Of a stretch of 23,618 nt of DNA, positions 1 to 6,974 are shown piece by piece. The translations under genes were made by a program, and so were the position numbers. The DNA comes from Baffinella frigidus. Its lineage: Eukaryota; Cryptophyceae; Cryptomonadales; Baffinellaceae. Location of the stretch: assembly GCA_026770585.1 (NCBI GenBank), contig MU646444.1, forward strand, positions 631,985-655,602, written 5' to 3'. The notes under the pieces were generated by a model that did not search any database, was not told where the DNA came from, and was given only the letters and a program-made list of their open reading frames with translations. Numbering within the stretch: the stretch's first letter is position 1; each line of letters starts with the position of its first letter.

Positions 1-120
1 ACCCCAAACCCCAAACCCCAAACCCCAAACCCCAAACCCCAAACCCCAAACCCCAAACCCCAGACCAGAAACCAGAGACCAGAAACCAGAAACCAGAAAC
101 CAGAAACCAGAAAAGAAACC
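1..120. repeat. Telomere-like heptamer tract at window start
   Basis: About nine near-perfect CCCCAAA units (1-62) are followed by CCAGAAA/CCAGAGA variants. It resembles telomere DNA of the TTTAGGG type with a T-to-C change in each unit. It reads like the start of a larger degenerate tract rather than a true chromosome end, because variants accumulate and exons follow. Bases 121-250 continue as mixed CCCTAAA-like units. Confidence 0.8.
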
Positions 121-250
121 AGAGCCCCTATCCTGTATGCGCCCCGACACTCGCAACCCCAAACCCCAAACCATAAACCGTGAACCATGATCCCCAAACC
201 CTACCCTATAAACCCTAAACCCTACCCTCTAAACCCGAAACCCTGGGCAG

Positions 251-2713
251 GTTGCTGAAACAGTGGAACGTGCATTTCAACATCACGCTCTCTGACCCCT
301 CGGGAAGCATCACCGCAATCGTAAACCTTACACCCCAAAACCCCTAAACCTCAATAGTAACCCCTAAGCCCCCAAAAAACCTGAACCGCAGTCGTAAACC
401 CTACACCCCACACCCCTGAACCGCCATTGCAAAACCCTAAACCGTTTTTTGAGTTTGGGGTTCACCGTTGACCATGGCGGTGATGGGTTTATGGTTTGGT
501 TAGGGTGAGAGGGGTTCAACATCACGCTCTCTCACCCTGCGGGAAGCATCACCGCAATCGTAAACCCTGCACCCCAAAAATCCTGAACCTCAATCGTAAC
601 CCCTACACCCCAAAACCCCTGAACCGCCAGTGTAAACCCTAAACCGTTTTTTTAGTTTTCGGGGTTGGGTCTTTGGTTAACCATGGCGGTTTAGGGATAA
701 GGGATTAGGTTTTGGCGTTGACCATGGCGGTGATGGGTTTATGGTTTGGGTAGGGTGAGACGGGTTCGAGATCACTCTGATGCGGCCCGTAGGGCAGCAT
801 CACCGCAACTGTAACCCCTAAACCCTGAACTCTGAACCGACATTGTAAACCGTGAACTGTTTTGTTTTAGTAACCCTAAACCCTAAACCGGCAGGGTAAA
901 CCCTAAACCCTAAGCCATAAACCATGCACCATTTACCATAAACCCTGAACCCATCAACGCCTCGGTACCCCCAAATCCAACCCCCCTCAAAAAACAAACC
1001 AAACCATAAACCCTAAACCCCAAACCCCAAACCCCAAACCCTCAAACAGGTAGCAAACGAGGATTTCGAAGAGTTCACGGGGGTCACGCAGGCCGAGATG
1101 CGAACCCCGGAGGTGTCTCCCTCAACCCTAAACCCTAAGCAATGAATAATGAATAGTGAATAATGAATAAATATAGATAATAAATAATCAACACCAAACA
1201 CCAAACACCAAACGCCAAACACCAAACACCCAACACCAAGCACCAAACACCAAACACCAAACACCAAACACCAAACACCAAACACCCACTAAACACTCAA
1301 CTCTCAAAACTCAACACTAGACCCTAGGATTCACCTATACAAATAGTTATGGGGCGTCACGAGGCCGAGATGCGAACGCCCGAGGTTCGTCCCTAAACCC
1401 TACACCCTGAACAATAAACAAGTAACAATGGATAAATATGAATAATCAATACCAAACACCAACAACATAATACATTAAACATAAACCCCAAACCCTCAAT
1501 CCTACCCTCTAAATCCTACCCACTAAACCCTGCCCCCTAAACCCTAGCCCCTAAACCCTAAACCATAAACCATAAACCATAAACCATAAACCATAAACCA
1601 CAAACCATAAACCAAAAACCATACCCCCTACCCCCCAACCCCCCATGCGCAGGGGCAAGCCCTTTCTACAGAGTGCTCCATAAACTCCAAACCCCAAACT
1701 CCAAACCCTAAACCCTCACCCCTAAACCCTAAACCAACACTAAACCCAAAACCCCCTGCGCGCAGGGGCAAGCAAAGTGCGCCACGGTCCTCAAGCGTCT
1801 CTCCGCTCCCGACACGCGCTCCGAGGTGCCCTAAACCCTAAACCATAAACACTGAACACTGAACACTGATCACTGATCACTGAACACTGAACACTGAACA
1901 CTGAACACTGAACACTGATCACTGAACACTGAACACTGAACACTGAACACTGAACACTGAAGTGGAACAGCCCCGCCGGCAGGCTCGTGAACGGACGCCG
2001 AAGCCAGACGGTCGGTCGTGACTGCCTTGCGTGTTCTCAACACTGAACGCTAAACCCAGCGCCAGGTTTTCCTGGCACTAACACCTTCCGGGTTCATGCA
2101 ACTTTCGCACGGGCATTCTCCTCTAAACCCTAAGCCCTGGAAAATCCCAAACCCTACACCCTAAACCTTGAACCCTAAATTCCGACCCTTTCTGTAACCC
2201 TGAACCCTAAACGCTAAACCCTGAACCCTGAACCCTGAACCGCTGATCCCTAAACCACAAATGAGGCTGAATCCTAAGCCCTGCAAACCCTTTCACACGG
2301 TCCGACGAGATGCGCAGGGCGGTGCCACATCACTCATCCCAAACCCAAAACCCCAGACCCCAAACCCCACACCCCAAATCCCAAACCCCAAACCCAAACC
2401 CCACACCCAAACCCCAAACCCCAAACCCTATCCAAACCAATACCCAAACCGCAAACAGGTGTGTCTCAAGACGCACGTATCGTCCAACGAGAACGACCCC
2501 AGGGTGAACCCTGACCCCTAAACCCTAAACCCCAAACCCTAAACCCTAAACCCTAAACCCTAAACCCCAAACCCTAAACCCCAGACCCCAAACCCCAAAC
2601 CCCAAACCCTGAACCGTAAAACCCTAACCCAGGTGAAGTACTGGCTCTTCGCGACACACCTCCTCGCCCAACCCCGCCAGCCCCTCCAGATCGAGCGCGA
2701 GCTCTTCTGGTAG
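251..2713 (+). CDS. Five-exon 3' end of a POT1-like (OB-fold) protein; introns of telomere-like repeats
   Basis: Seen: five exon-like islands, all plus strand, each preceded by CAG and the first four followed by GT: 251-320, 1050-1112, 1766-1825, 2459-2503 and 2633-2713, the last ending in TAG. Every junction is phase 0, so they join in frame into about 105 residues plus stop. Key pieces are WNVHFNITLSDPSGSITAI (exon 1), NEDFEEFTGVTQAEM (exon 2), KCATVLKRLSAPDTRSE (exon 3), VCLKTHVSSNENDPR (exon 4) and VKYWLFATHLLAQ then QIERELFW-stop (exon 5). Family knowledge: the C-terminal OB fold of POT1, which binds single-stranded telomere DNA, has an 'L.D.tG.l.A......F' strand pair, then 'e..iKs....n......y.iF.T' close to the stop. 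The order, spacing and nearness to the C-terminus agree. Inference: POT1-like, or another RPA-type OB protein. The 5' part lies before the window. Donors are GTAAAC, GTGTCT, GTGCCC and GTGAAC. Exon joining is strong by phase; the name is tentative. Confidence 0.45.
321..1049 (+). repeat. Intron-like stretch: telomere-like repeats with copies of exon 1's end
   Basis: Between exons 1 and 2 lie CCCTAAA/CCCCAAA/CCCTGAA units. A repeated block, about 239 bases between the first two copies, contains the last 45 bases of exon 1 (276-320; copy 515-559; diverged copy about 757-812). It also contains a stretch that folds on itself (GAACCGCCATTG ... GACCATGGCGGTGATGG). GTAAACCCT follows copy 2 just as GTAAACC follows exon 1. 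Confidence 0.6.
515..559 (+). pseudogene. Copy of the end of exon 1 inside the intron
   Basis: It has the same length as 276-320 and three base changes, one of them silent. The reading stays open (FNITL then SHPAGSITAI in place of SDPSGSITAI), and a GT donor follows at 560-561. No CAG acceptor stands directly before it. It could be an alternative exon or an exon fragment copied with its intron. Confidence 0.5.
1191..1288. repeat. CACCAAA heptamer array
   Basis: About fourteen units of CACCAAA with single-base variants (GCCAAA, CCCAAC, AAGCA). This is a local expansion of a telomere-like variant inside the second intron. Reading it in protein frames gives only low-complexity GVWCLVF-type strings. 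Confidence 0.75.
1347..1384 (+). pseudogene. Second copy of exon 2's end, open and with a GT donor
   Basis: It reads MGRHEAEMRTPE followed by GTTCGT, against GVTQAEMRTPE followed by GTGTCT at the end of exon 2 (1050-1112). In the shared T-P codons the third bases differ silently (ACC CCG versus ACG CCC). A one-base shift upstream of GCC GAG changes VTQ to RHE. An AG (1345-1346) precedes it, but its phase (two leading bases) does not fit the phase-0 chain. It may be an old duplicate or an alternative exon. Confidence 0.45.
1558..1612. repeat. ACCATAA heptamer array
   Basis: About seven units of AAACCAT with small variants, directly after CCCTAAA units. It is a locally homogenised variant of the telomere-like repeat. 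Confidence 0.7.
1849..1961. repeat. CACTGAA/CACTGAT heptamer array
   Basis: Sixteen units of CACTGAA, some with T as the last base, cover about 113 bases. They keep the telomere-like seven-base period but not the usual bases. The array runs straight into a copied coding-like piece at 1962. Confidence 0.85.
1962..2035 (+). pseudogene. Copy of a coding-like segment, 20 bases shorter than its partner
   Basis: This segment is the reverse complement of 6457-6548 except that it lacks 20 bases. The partner reads open on the minus strand through NSPAGRLVNARVTGHADAEA then RRSVVTALRV. Here the loss shifts the frame after GRLVN. The missing bases are centred on a 20-base perfect palindrome (6498-6517), which suggests deletion of a hairpin. 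It sits inside the third intron-like stretch of the POT1-like gene. Confidence 0.6.
2504..2632 (+). repeat. Pure CCCTAAA/CCCCAAA intron-like tract
   Basis: Between exons 4 and 5 of the POT1-like gene, the sequence GTGAACCCTGACC...CTAACCCAG is telomere-like throughout. It is the shortest and cleanest case here of an intron built only of such repeats. Confidence 0.6.
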
Positions 2714-2783
2714 CACCCTAGGCATAGGCCTACTGTAGGGTCCTAGGGGGGGGCGCTTTCTTATGAGCGAGGTACCCCCTGTA
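2714..2783. mobile_element. Family A foldback, right half only
   Basis: It matches the right half of family A (full copies such as 16230-16347): CCTAGGCATAGGCCTACTG, a G run, then CTTTCTTATGAGCGAGGTAC. The left half is missing; the bases before it are the end of exon 5 of the POT1-like gene. The repeat begins just after that stop codon. Confidence 0.7.
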
Positions 2784-2801
2784 GGGTTTAGCGCGAGCGC
2801 G

Positions 2802-2863
2802 GCTCCTCGCCCAGTCGTGCCAACCCCTCCAGATCGAGCGCGACCTCTTCTGGTAGGCACTAG
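2802..2863 (+). repeat. Copy of the end of the POT1-like terminal exon
   Basis: It repeats 2660-2713 with a few changes, including CCAGATCGAGCGCGA, CTCTTCTGGTAG and the bases after. Shorter pieces occur at 3009-3045 and 3131-3172. Those near 3009 form a hairpin (AGTGCCTAC ... GTAGGCACT). The gene's 3' end was evidently copied together with family A sequences. Confidence 0.65.
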
Positions 2864-2902
2864 CGCTCGGTCGGCTTTCAGGCCGCGGAGGGCTCAGGAT
2901 TT

Positions 2903-2950
2903 ACAGGGGTGCCTCGCTCATAAGGAGGCGCGCCCCCCTAGGACCCTAGG
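2903..2950. mobile_element. Family A foldback, left half only
   Basis: It begins ACAGGGGTGCCTCGCTCATA and continues to CCCCCCTAGGACCCTAGGG, then stops. Another altered left half lies at about 3063-3125. Confidence 0.6.
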
Positions 2951-3167
2951 GTTAAGGGCGTGGGGCCTGGCACTGAGTTCCGATGTCGACCGAACGGCCC
3001 GAAGACCGCTAGTGCCTACCTCTTCTGGTAGGCACTAGCATTTCCGTAGGGGTTAGGGCCTTGGAGGGTCTCGCGCATAAGGAGGCGCGCCCCCCTAGGG
3101 CCCTACAGCAGGCTTGTAGGCCCTACGATGTTCCTCAGATTGAGCGCGAGCTCATCTGGTAGGCACT

Positions 3168-3274
3168 ACAGGGTTACCTCGCTCATAAGAAACCGCCCCC
3201 CCCCCTAGGACCACCCTAGGGCCCTAGGCATGGGCCTACTGTAGGCGGTTTCTTATGAGCGAGGTACCCCTGTA
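3168..3274. mobile_element. Family A foldback element
   Basis: Both ends are present: CAGGGTTACCTCGCTCATAA on the left and TTATGAGCGAGGTACCCCTG on the right, flanked by TA on both sides. The centre is shortened. There is no coding capacity, so if mobile it depends on a transposase elsewhere. Confidence 0.75.
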
Positions 3275-3335
3275 GGGTGTAGGGTCTGGCTGAGAGTGTT
3301 GCACTTAGTGCGGTCCACGTGTCGTCACAAGGAGG

Positions 3336-3510
3336 GTTCGGTCCACGTCGGAACTCAGCGCCAGCCCCCCTCTAGGACCCTGCAGTAGGCCTTTGCCTAG
3401 CTAGGGTCCTATGGCGTTCCTGGGGGGCGGGGGGGCGGCTTTCTTATGAGCGAGGTACCCCTGGAGGGTATGAGGCGTGGCGCTGAGTTCCGACGTCGAC
3501 CGCACGGACC
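3336..3510. repeat. Damaged family A element enclosed by another inverted repeat
   Basis: Left arm 3336-3365 (GGTTCGGTCCACGTCGGAAC and on) and right arm about 3478-3510 (GCTGAGTTCCGACGTCGACC) are inverted copies. A third copy lies at 2967-3008. Between them is a family A centre and right end (3371-3470) whose left terminus is missing. Confidence 0.55.
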
Positions 3511-3523
3511 GAGGACGAGGACT

Positions 3524-3768
3524 ACAGGGGTACCTCGCTCATAAGAAACACTTCAGCACAGCGTTGGAAAGCCCCAGAGCCCACCTCCACCCTCCCGTCT
3601 CTCGTGAGGCTCCTTTTGGGGCGGTTCACACTTTATTAAAAAATTCGACCTCCAGGTCGGCAAATTTGCAGACCTGGGCACTTAAGGGCTGTCCATAGGG
3701 CCCTAGGCATAGGCCTACTGTAGGGTCCTAGGGGAGGTTGGTTTCTTCTGAGCGAGGTACCCCTTTAG
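3524..3768. mobile_element. Family A ends around an unrelated 150-base interior
   Basis: Left terminus 3524-3549 and right half about 3695-3768 are both recognisable. The interior (3550-3694) matches no other family A copy and includes its own small inverted pair (CGACCTCCAGGTCG). It is either an insertion into an element or two half elements side by side. Confidence 0.5.
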
Positions 3769-3800
3769 GTCCTCACGCTGCCAGAGTCCCTGCCGGGGCA

Positions 3801-4029
3801 TACGGTACCATAAGAAAGTGCCACCCCCTAGGGCCCTACGCCCTAGGACCCTACAGTAGGCTATGCGTAGGGCCCTATGGTGGTCCTAGCTAGGGAGGGG
3901 GGGCGGTTTCTTATGAGCGAGGTACCCTTGTACGGTACCATAAGAAAGTTCCACCCACCAGGACCCTGCAGCAGGCATATGTCTAGGCCCTTTCGGTGGT
4001 CCTAGGCGGGTGGGCGTTTCTTAGCGCGG
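3801..4029. mobile_element. Two head-to-tail variant family A elements
   Basis: Both (3801-3933 and 3931-4029) begin TACGGTACCATAAGAAAG, lacking the TCGCTC part of the usual left terminus. The second right end is also worn (TTTCTTAGCGCGGTATCCCT). The shared odd terminus suggests a subfamily or local duplication. Confidence 0.6.
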
Positions 4030-4065
4030 TATCCCTCCACGTAGCACGACCGCTGAAAGCTCACT

Positions 4066-4278
4066 GCTGGTAGTGCTAGTACACAACGTGCGCATGACCT
4101 CTCTCCTCGTCCCTGTTCAGACACAGCCTCTGTGGGAGTACGTACATGGCGGCCATGTTGGTACAGATGGAGACCTTTATTACCACCAAGACGACCGCCA
4201 TGTATGCACCCCCACCGGGGCTGTGTCTGAGCAGGACCTAGATAAAGGTCACGTGCACTCTGCACGTCGTGCACGAAC
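4066..4278. repeat. Foldback element (family K)
   Basis: Arms of roughly 80 bases face each other. The left carries CTGTTCAGACACAGCC and TACATGGCGG; the right carries CCGCCATGTATGC and GGCTGTGTCTGAGCAGG. Mismatches are spread through both arms. Open frames on both strands here arise from this symmetry. A fragment resembling one end lies near 17850-17885. Confidence 0.6.
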
Positions 4279-4319
4279 TGAGACAAGGGCGCAAACACCA
4301 AACTGAGACGGTCCGTACG

Positions 4320-4424
4320 TATCCCTTAAGTGGCCAGCCGGTCAAAATTGACCCGCAAGAGGTCCTAGGCAGGTCCTAGGGCCCTACGGTAGGGCGTATG
4401 AGCCTACTGGTCACTTAAGGGATA
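4320..4424. mobile_element. Family B foldback element, 105 bases
   Basis: Termini are TATCCCTTAAGTGGCCAG and CTGGTCACTTAAGGGATA. The core contains GTCCTAGG and CCCTACGGTAGGGCGTATG. Sister copies of the same length are at 15313-15417 and 17471-17575, with an interrupted one at 18284-18569. Outside it lies a further inverted pair, GAGACGGTCCGT and AGGACCGTCTC. Confidence 0.75.
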
Positions 4425-4510
4425 CTCACAGGACCGTCTCACATTTAAGGCGAAATTGACTTACTGAGACGGTCCGTGAACACCTGTTCGCATGGGCCGC
4501 CCTCTGGGAG

Positions 4511-4782
4511 CCCTTTAGGTCCGTAAGGTTCTTCGAGCTCCCAACATAGGCGGGCACCGGAACTTGTTCTGTAGAAAGGCCATGCTTCCTTTCGGATCAC
4601 ATCAAGCTCCCGAGCGGCTGTTGCGCATGACCTCCCGAGGTCGTCGAACCGGTCCACGGTTTCTGCCGCGATCCTCTGCACCAGGGGCCCTGATGTGATC
4701 CGAAAGGAAGCACGGCCTTTCTGCAGAACAAGTTCCGGTGCCCGTCTATGGTGGGAGTTAAAATAACCTGAAGGACCTAAAG
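4511..4782. mobile_element. Family C long-arm foldback (inverted pair)
   Basis: Arms 4511-4604 and 4691-4782 are inverted copies of a 90-100 base unit (GTGATCCGAAAGGAAGCA, TTTCTGCAGAACAAGTTCCG, TATGGTGGGAGTTAAAA, ACCTAAAGGACC). The loop holds CTCCCGAGGTCGTCGAACCG, which recurs as a direct copy at 4816-4841. Single arms are scattered over the window (5208, 17747, 17977, 18797, 18899, 20044). A long-terminal-repeat-arm foldback transposon is the simplest view. Confidence 0.6.
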
Positions 4783-4847
4783 TATGGGCCGCCCTCTGGG
4801 AGGGAATTCCCGATGATCTCCCGAGGTCGTCGGACCGGTCCCGCCAG

Positions 4848-4962
4848 CCACCAGAAGAGAATTAACGCAAACGTTGATTTCCCCTGCAGACTAACCCCTC
4901 AGGGTTTAGTGTTCAGGGGAAATCAACGTTTGCCATTCTTCAATTTGGTTCTCTTCCGGTGG
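4848..4962. repeat. Foldback element (family J)
   Basis: Left arm CCACCAGAAGAGAATT with AACGTTGATTTCCCCTG; right arm CAGGGGAAATCAACGTT and on to CTCTTCCGGTGG. The inner 18 or so bases of each arm are a perfect match. It was seen once in the window. Confidence 0.6.
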
Positions 4963-5020
4963 TTGGTGGTCCACGAGGTGCTTCTTCGAGTGCAGGTCGG
5001 GGGCTCAAAGAAGCACCTTA

Positions 5021-5182
5021 ATAGGGTAACGGCCTGAAAAGGGGGTAGTTAGGCCTACGGCATTGCCTAGGACCTCCTACCGTAGGCCGAGACTTTTTGG
5101 TCCTAGGATCCCTCGGCCTACGGTAGGAGGTCCTAGGCAATACCGTATGCCTAACTACCCCATTTTCAGGACGTTAGCCTAT
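5021..5182. mobile_element. Family H foldback element, 162 bases
   Basis: Near-complete palindrome: ATAGGGTAACGGCCTGAAAA, then TAGTTAGGCCTACGGCATTG, CTAGGACCTCCTACCGTAGG, and the mirror image back to CCTAT. A second 162-base copy in opposite orientation is at 5581-5742. There is no coding potential. Confidence 0.7.
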
Positions 5183-5207
5183 GAAGGTCGGGGCTCAAAG
5201 AAGAAGC

Positions 5208-5300
5208 TCCTTTAGTTCCTTTAGGTTCTTCGAGCTCCCAACATAGGCGGGCACCGGAACTTGTTCTGCAGAAAAGCCATGCTTCCTTTCGGATCACATT
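5208..5300 (-). repeat. Single family C arm
   Basis: Reverse orientation: TTTAGGTTCTTCGAGCTCCC, ACATAGGCGGGCACCGGAAC, CATGCTTCCTTTCGGATCAC. No opposite arm is within 400 bases. It separates two family H elements. Confidence 0.6.
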
Positions 5301-5325
5301 CAGGCCCCCCGGGGCGCTCGGAGCA

Positions 5326-5514
5326 CACTCGAGAATGCTAGAGGGGTTTATTTACATGTGTGGTTGTAAATATTTATACCAGGATAAGGTAAAGTAACCT
5401 CCTGACTGTGCAATTTGAGCAAAGTCGCGTGACCATTCAACGAAAGTTACTACACAAATGCCCACTTTTAAAAGCACATGGGTTGTAAATAGGCCCCCCT
5501 AGCATTCTCAAGTG
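5326..5514. mobile_element. Foldback element with CACTCGAGA-type ends (family I)
   Basis: Left end CACTCGAGAATGCTAG then GGGGTTTATTTACA; right end mirrors it (TGTAAATAGGCCCCCCTAGC, ATTCTCAAGTG). The interior is AT-rich with CGTGACC and TACTACAC, also found in the related element at 15697-15905. No target duplication is clear. Confidence 0.6.
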
Positions 5515-5580
5515 GGCACAGCTCAGGCATCTCGCTCACACGCTTGCCGAGCATCTCGTGCCTGGCGTCGTATCACTTTC

Positions 5581-5742
5581 ATAGGCTAACGGCCTGAAAA
5601 TGGGGTAGTTAGGCATACGGCATTGTCTAGGACCTCCTACCGTAGGCCGAGGGATCCTAGGACCAAAACGTCTCGGCCTACAGTAGGAGGTCCTAGGCAA
5701 TGCCGTAGGCCTAACTACCCCATTTTCAGGCCGTTACCCTAT
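5581..5742. mobile_element. Family H foldback element, second copy, inverted
   Basis: Same length and design as 5021-5182 but reversed: ATAGGCTAACGGCCTGAAAA on the left, GGCCGTTACCCTAT on the right. Flanking bases are mirrored as well (TTA outside, GAA/TTC inside), so the pair forms one large inverted repeat around 398 bases. Confidence 0.7.
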
Positions 5743-5835
5743 TAACATCATCGTGGGTGGGACTGCGAGTGGTAGGGTGGCCAGCATGTAATTTCTTGCT
5801 TCTTGGTTGAAAGTTGAGAGTGACAGATTTGATGT

Positions 5836-6290
5836 CGGGTTTGGGGTTTGGGGGTTAGGGTTTGTTGTTTAGGGTTTACTGTGTAGGGTTTAGGGTTTGA
5901 CAATTAGGGTTTAGGGTTCAGGATGTAGGGTTTAGAGTTTAGGGTTTAGGTTTAGGGCTTGGGTTTCAGCGTTCAGGGTTTAGGGTTTGGGGTTCAGGGT
6001 TTAGGGTTTCGGGTTCGGGGTTCAGGGTTTAGGGTGTGGGGTTTAGGGTTTCGGGTTTAGGGTTTAGGGTTTAGGGTTTAGGGTTTAGGGTTTAGGGTTT
6101 TGGTTTTAGGGTTTAGGGTTTAGGGTTTAGGGTTTAGGGTTTAGAGTTCAGGGTTTCGAATTTAGGGTTTAGGGTTTAGAGATTAGGGTGCTTGGGTTTA
6201 GGGTTTAGGGTTTAGGGTTTAGGGTTTTGGGGTTTAGGGTTTATGGTTTGTGGTGTAAGGTTTGTGGTTTGTGCGTAAGGGTTTTCTTAA
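5836..6290. repeat. TTTAGGG telomere-like tract
   Basis: TTTAGGG units, with TTCAGGG, TTTGGGG and TTTCGGG variants, cover about 450 bases. The cleanest run is at 6055-6140. The G-rich strand is on top, opposite to the tract at 1-2632. It contains no clear exon, but exon-like pieces on the minus strand lie just beyond (6346-6601). Confidence 0.85.
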
Positions 6291-6345
6291 AGATTGAGAC
6301 CAACACGGCCACCAAGTATTGGTTTAGTGTTCATGGATTGGGGTT

Positions 6346-6396
6346 GGGTGTTTAATGTTTAGGGTTTTCTCACGGATCGAGCCCAACTTGGCCACC
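6346..6396 (-). repeat. 51-base direct repeat, copy 1 (exon-like start on minus strand)
   Basis: Identical to 6551-6601 over 51 bases, 205 bases apart. On the minus strand it reads GTGGCCAAGTTGGGCTCG, then ATCC, then GTGAGAAAACCCTAAAC: a coding-like start followed by a good GT donor and CCCTAAA-like DNA. A weaker copy is at about 6280-6316, and a fragment at 17590-17609. Confidence 0.6.
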
Positions 6397-6603
6397 GTCG
6401 CTGCTTGAGGCGGGGAGCGCCGATACCTGCCGCACCTGCTGGAATAGGGTCCTAGGAACACGCAAGGCAGTCACGACCGACCGTCTGGCTTCGGCGTCCG
6501 CGTGACCGGTCACGCGGGCGTTCACGAGCCTGCCGGCGGGGCTGTTCCCAGGGTGTTTAATGTTTAGGGTTTTCTCACGGATCGAGCCCAACTTGGCCAC
6601 CAT
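6370..6603 (-). CDS. Possible small exon group or ORF (77 codons), unknown
   Basis: The frame opens with ATGGTGGCCAAG at 6603 (A three bases before the ATG, G after) and runs to 6370. Residues 20-50 (NSPAGRLVNARVTGHADAEA, RRSVVTAL) look coding; both ends are the 51-base repeat. GTGAGA at 6571-6566 is a good donor, but the downstream phases do not close with a simple acceptor. No family is recognised. It may be an exon of a minus-strand gene whose introns are telomere-like, or a fossil copied with repeats. Confidence 0.25.
   Translation of the reverse strand: MVAKLGSIREKTLNIKHPGNSPAGRLVNARVTGHADAEARRSVVTALRVPRTLFQQVRQVSALPASSSDGGQVGLDP
6498..6517. other. 20-base perfect palindrome
   Basis: CCGCGTGACCGGTCACGCGG is its own reverse complement. 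It lies in the coding-like segment 6457-6548, and 20 bases overlapping it are absent from the otherwise matching copy at 1962-2035. Confidence 0.9.
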
Positions 6604-6974
6604 GTATTCTCAAAGGTCAAAGCTTACGAGCGAGGCAGGCGGTGGACATCGCCCCCACGCCGCGATCGTGTTTTTGCGAGAGAGCGGGCGGGAGTGACAG
6701 AGTGAGATCGTCTGAGTGAGAGGGAGACTGCAAGTTTGGAAACATGTTTTTTCGTGGGTGTGTGCGCTCGAGAGGGAGAGGAAAGCGTGTAGACGCGGAT
6801 ATCCAATGGTGAACGGGGACATCATCTTTGACTGACCACCAGCTCGACCGCGGAAAGCTCAGATCCAGAGCAAGGAGCGTGATACGCGAAAGCAGAGGGC
6901 AACATCTCAAGTGGCGCCAAGATTCCTGGGCAAGCACGCAGAGAGACGTGCACGAGAGAGCTTCTTTCGGAACT

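Noticed and set aside
1-62. A true chromosome end
   Set aside because: Units are CCCCAAA rather than CCCTAAA, quickly become irregular, and exons and elements follow; the window edge is arbitrary.
1013-1285. Minus-strand ORF rich in GVWCLVFG strings
   Set aside because: It is the translation of CACCAAA heptamers; a seven-base period gives open low-complexity frames on its own.
2261-2521. Plus-strand ORF with NPKPQTPNP strings
   Set aside because: Translation of CCCCAAA units; only the last part (2459-2503) is kept, in the exon frame.
2640-4030. A CRISPR array or tRNA cluster from the regularly spaced palindromes
   Set aside because: Repeat copies are irregularly spaced, over 100 bases long with element-type ends, and spacing sequence is repeated too; no cloverleaf was seen.
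4002-4681. Opposed ORFs of 77-99 codons
   Set aside because: They arise from the symmetry of the family K and C foldbacks and are similar on both strands.
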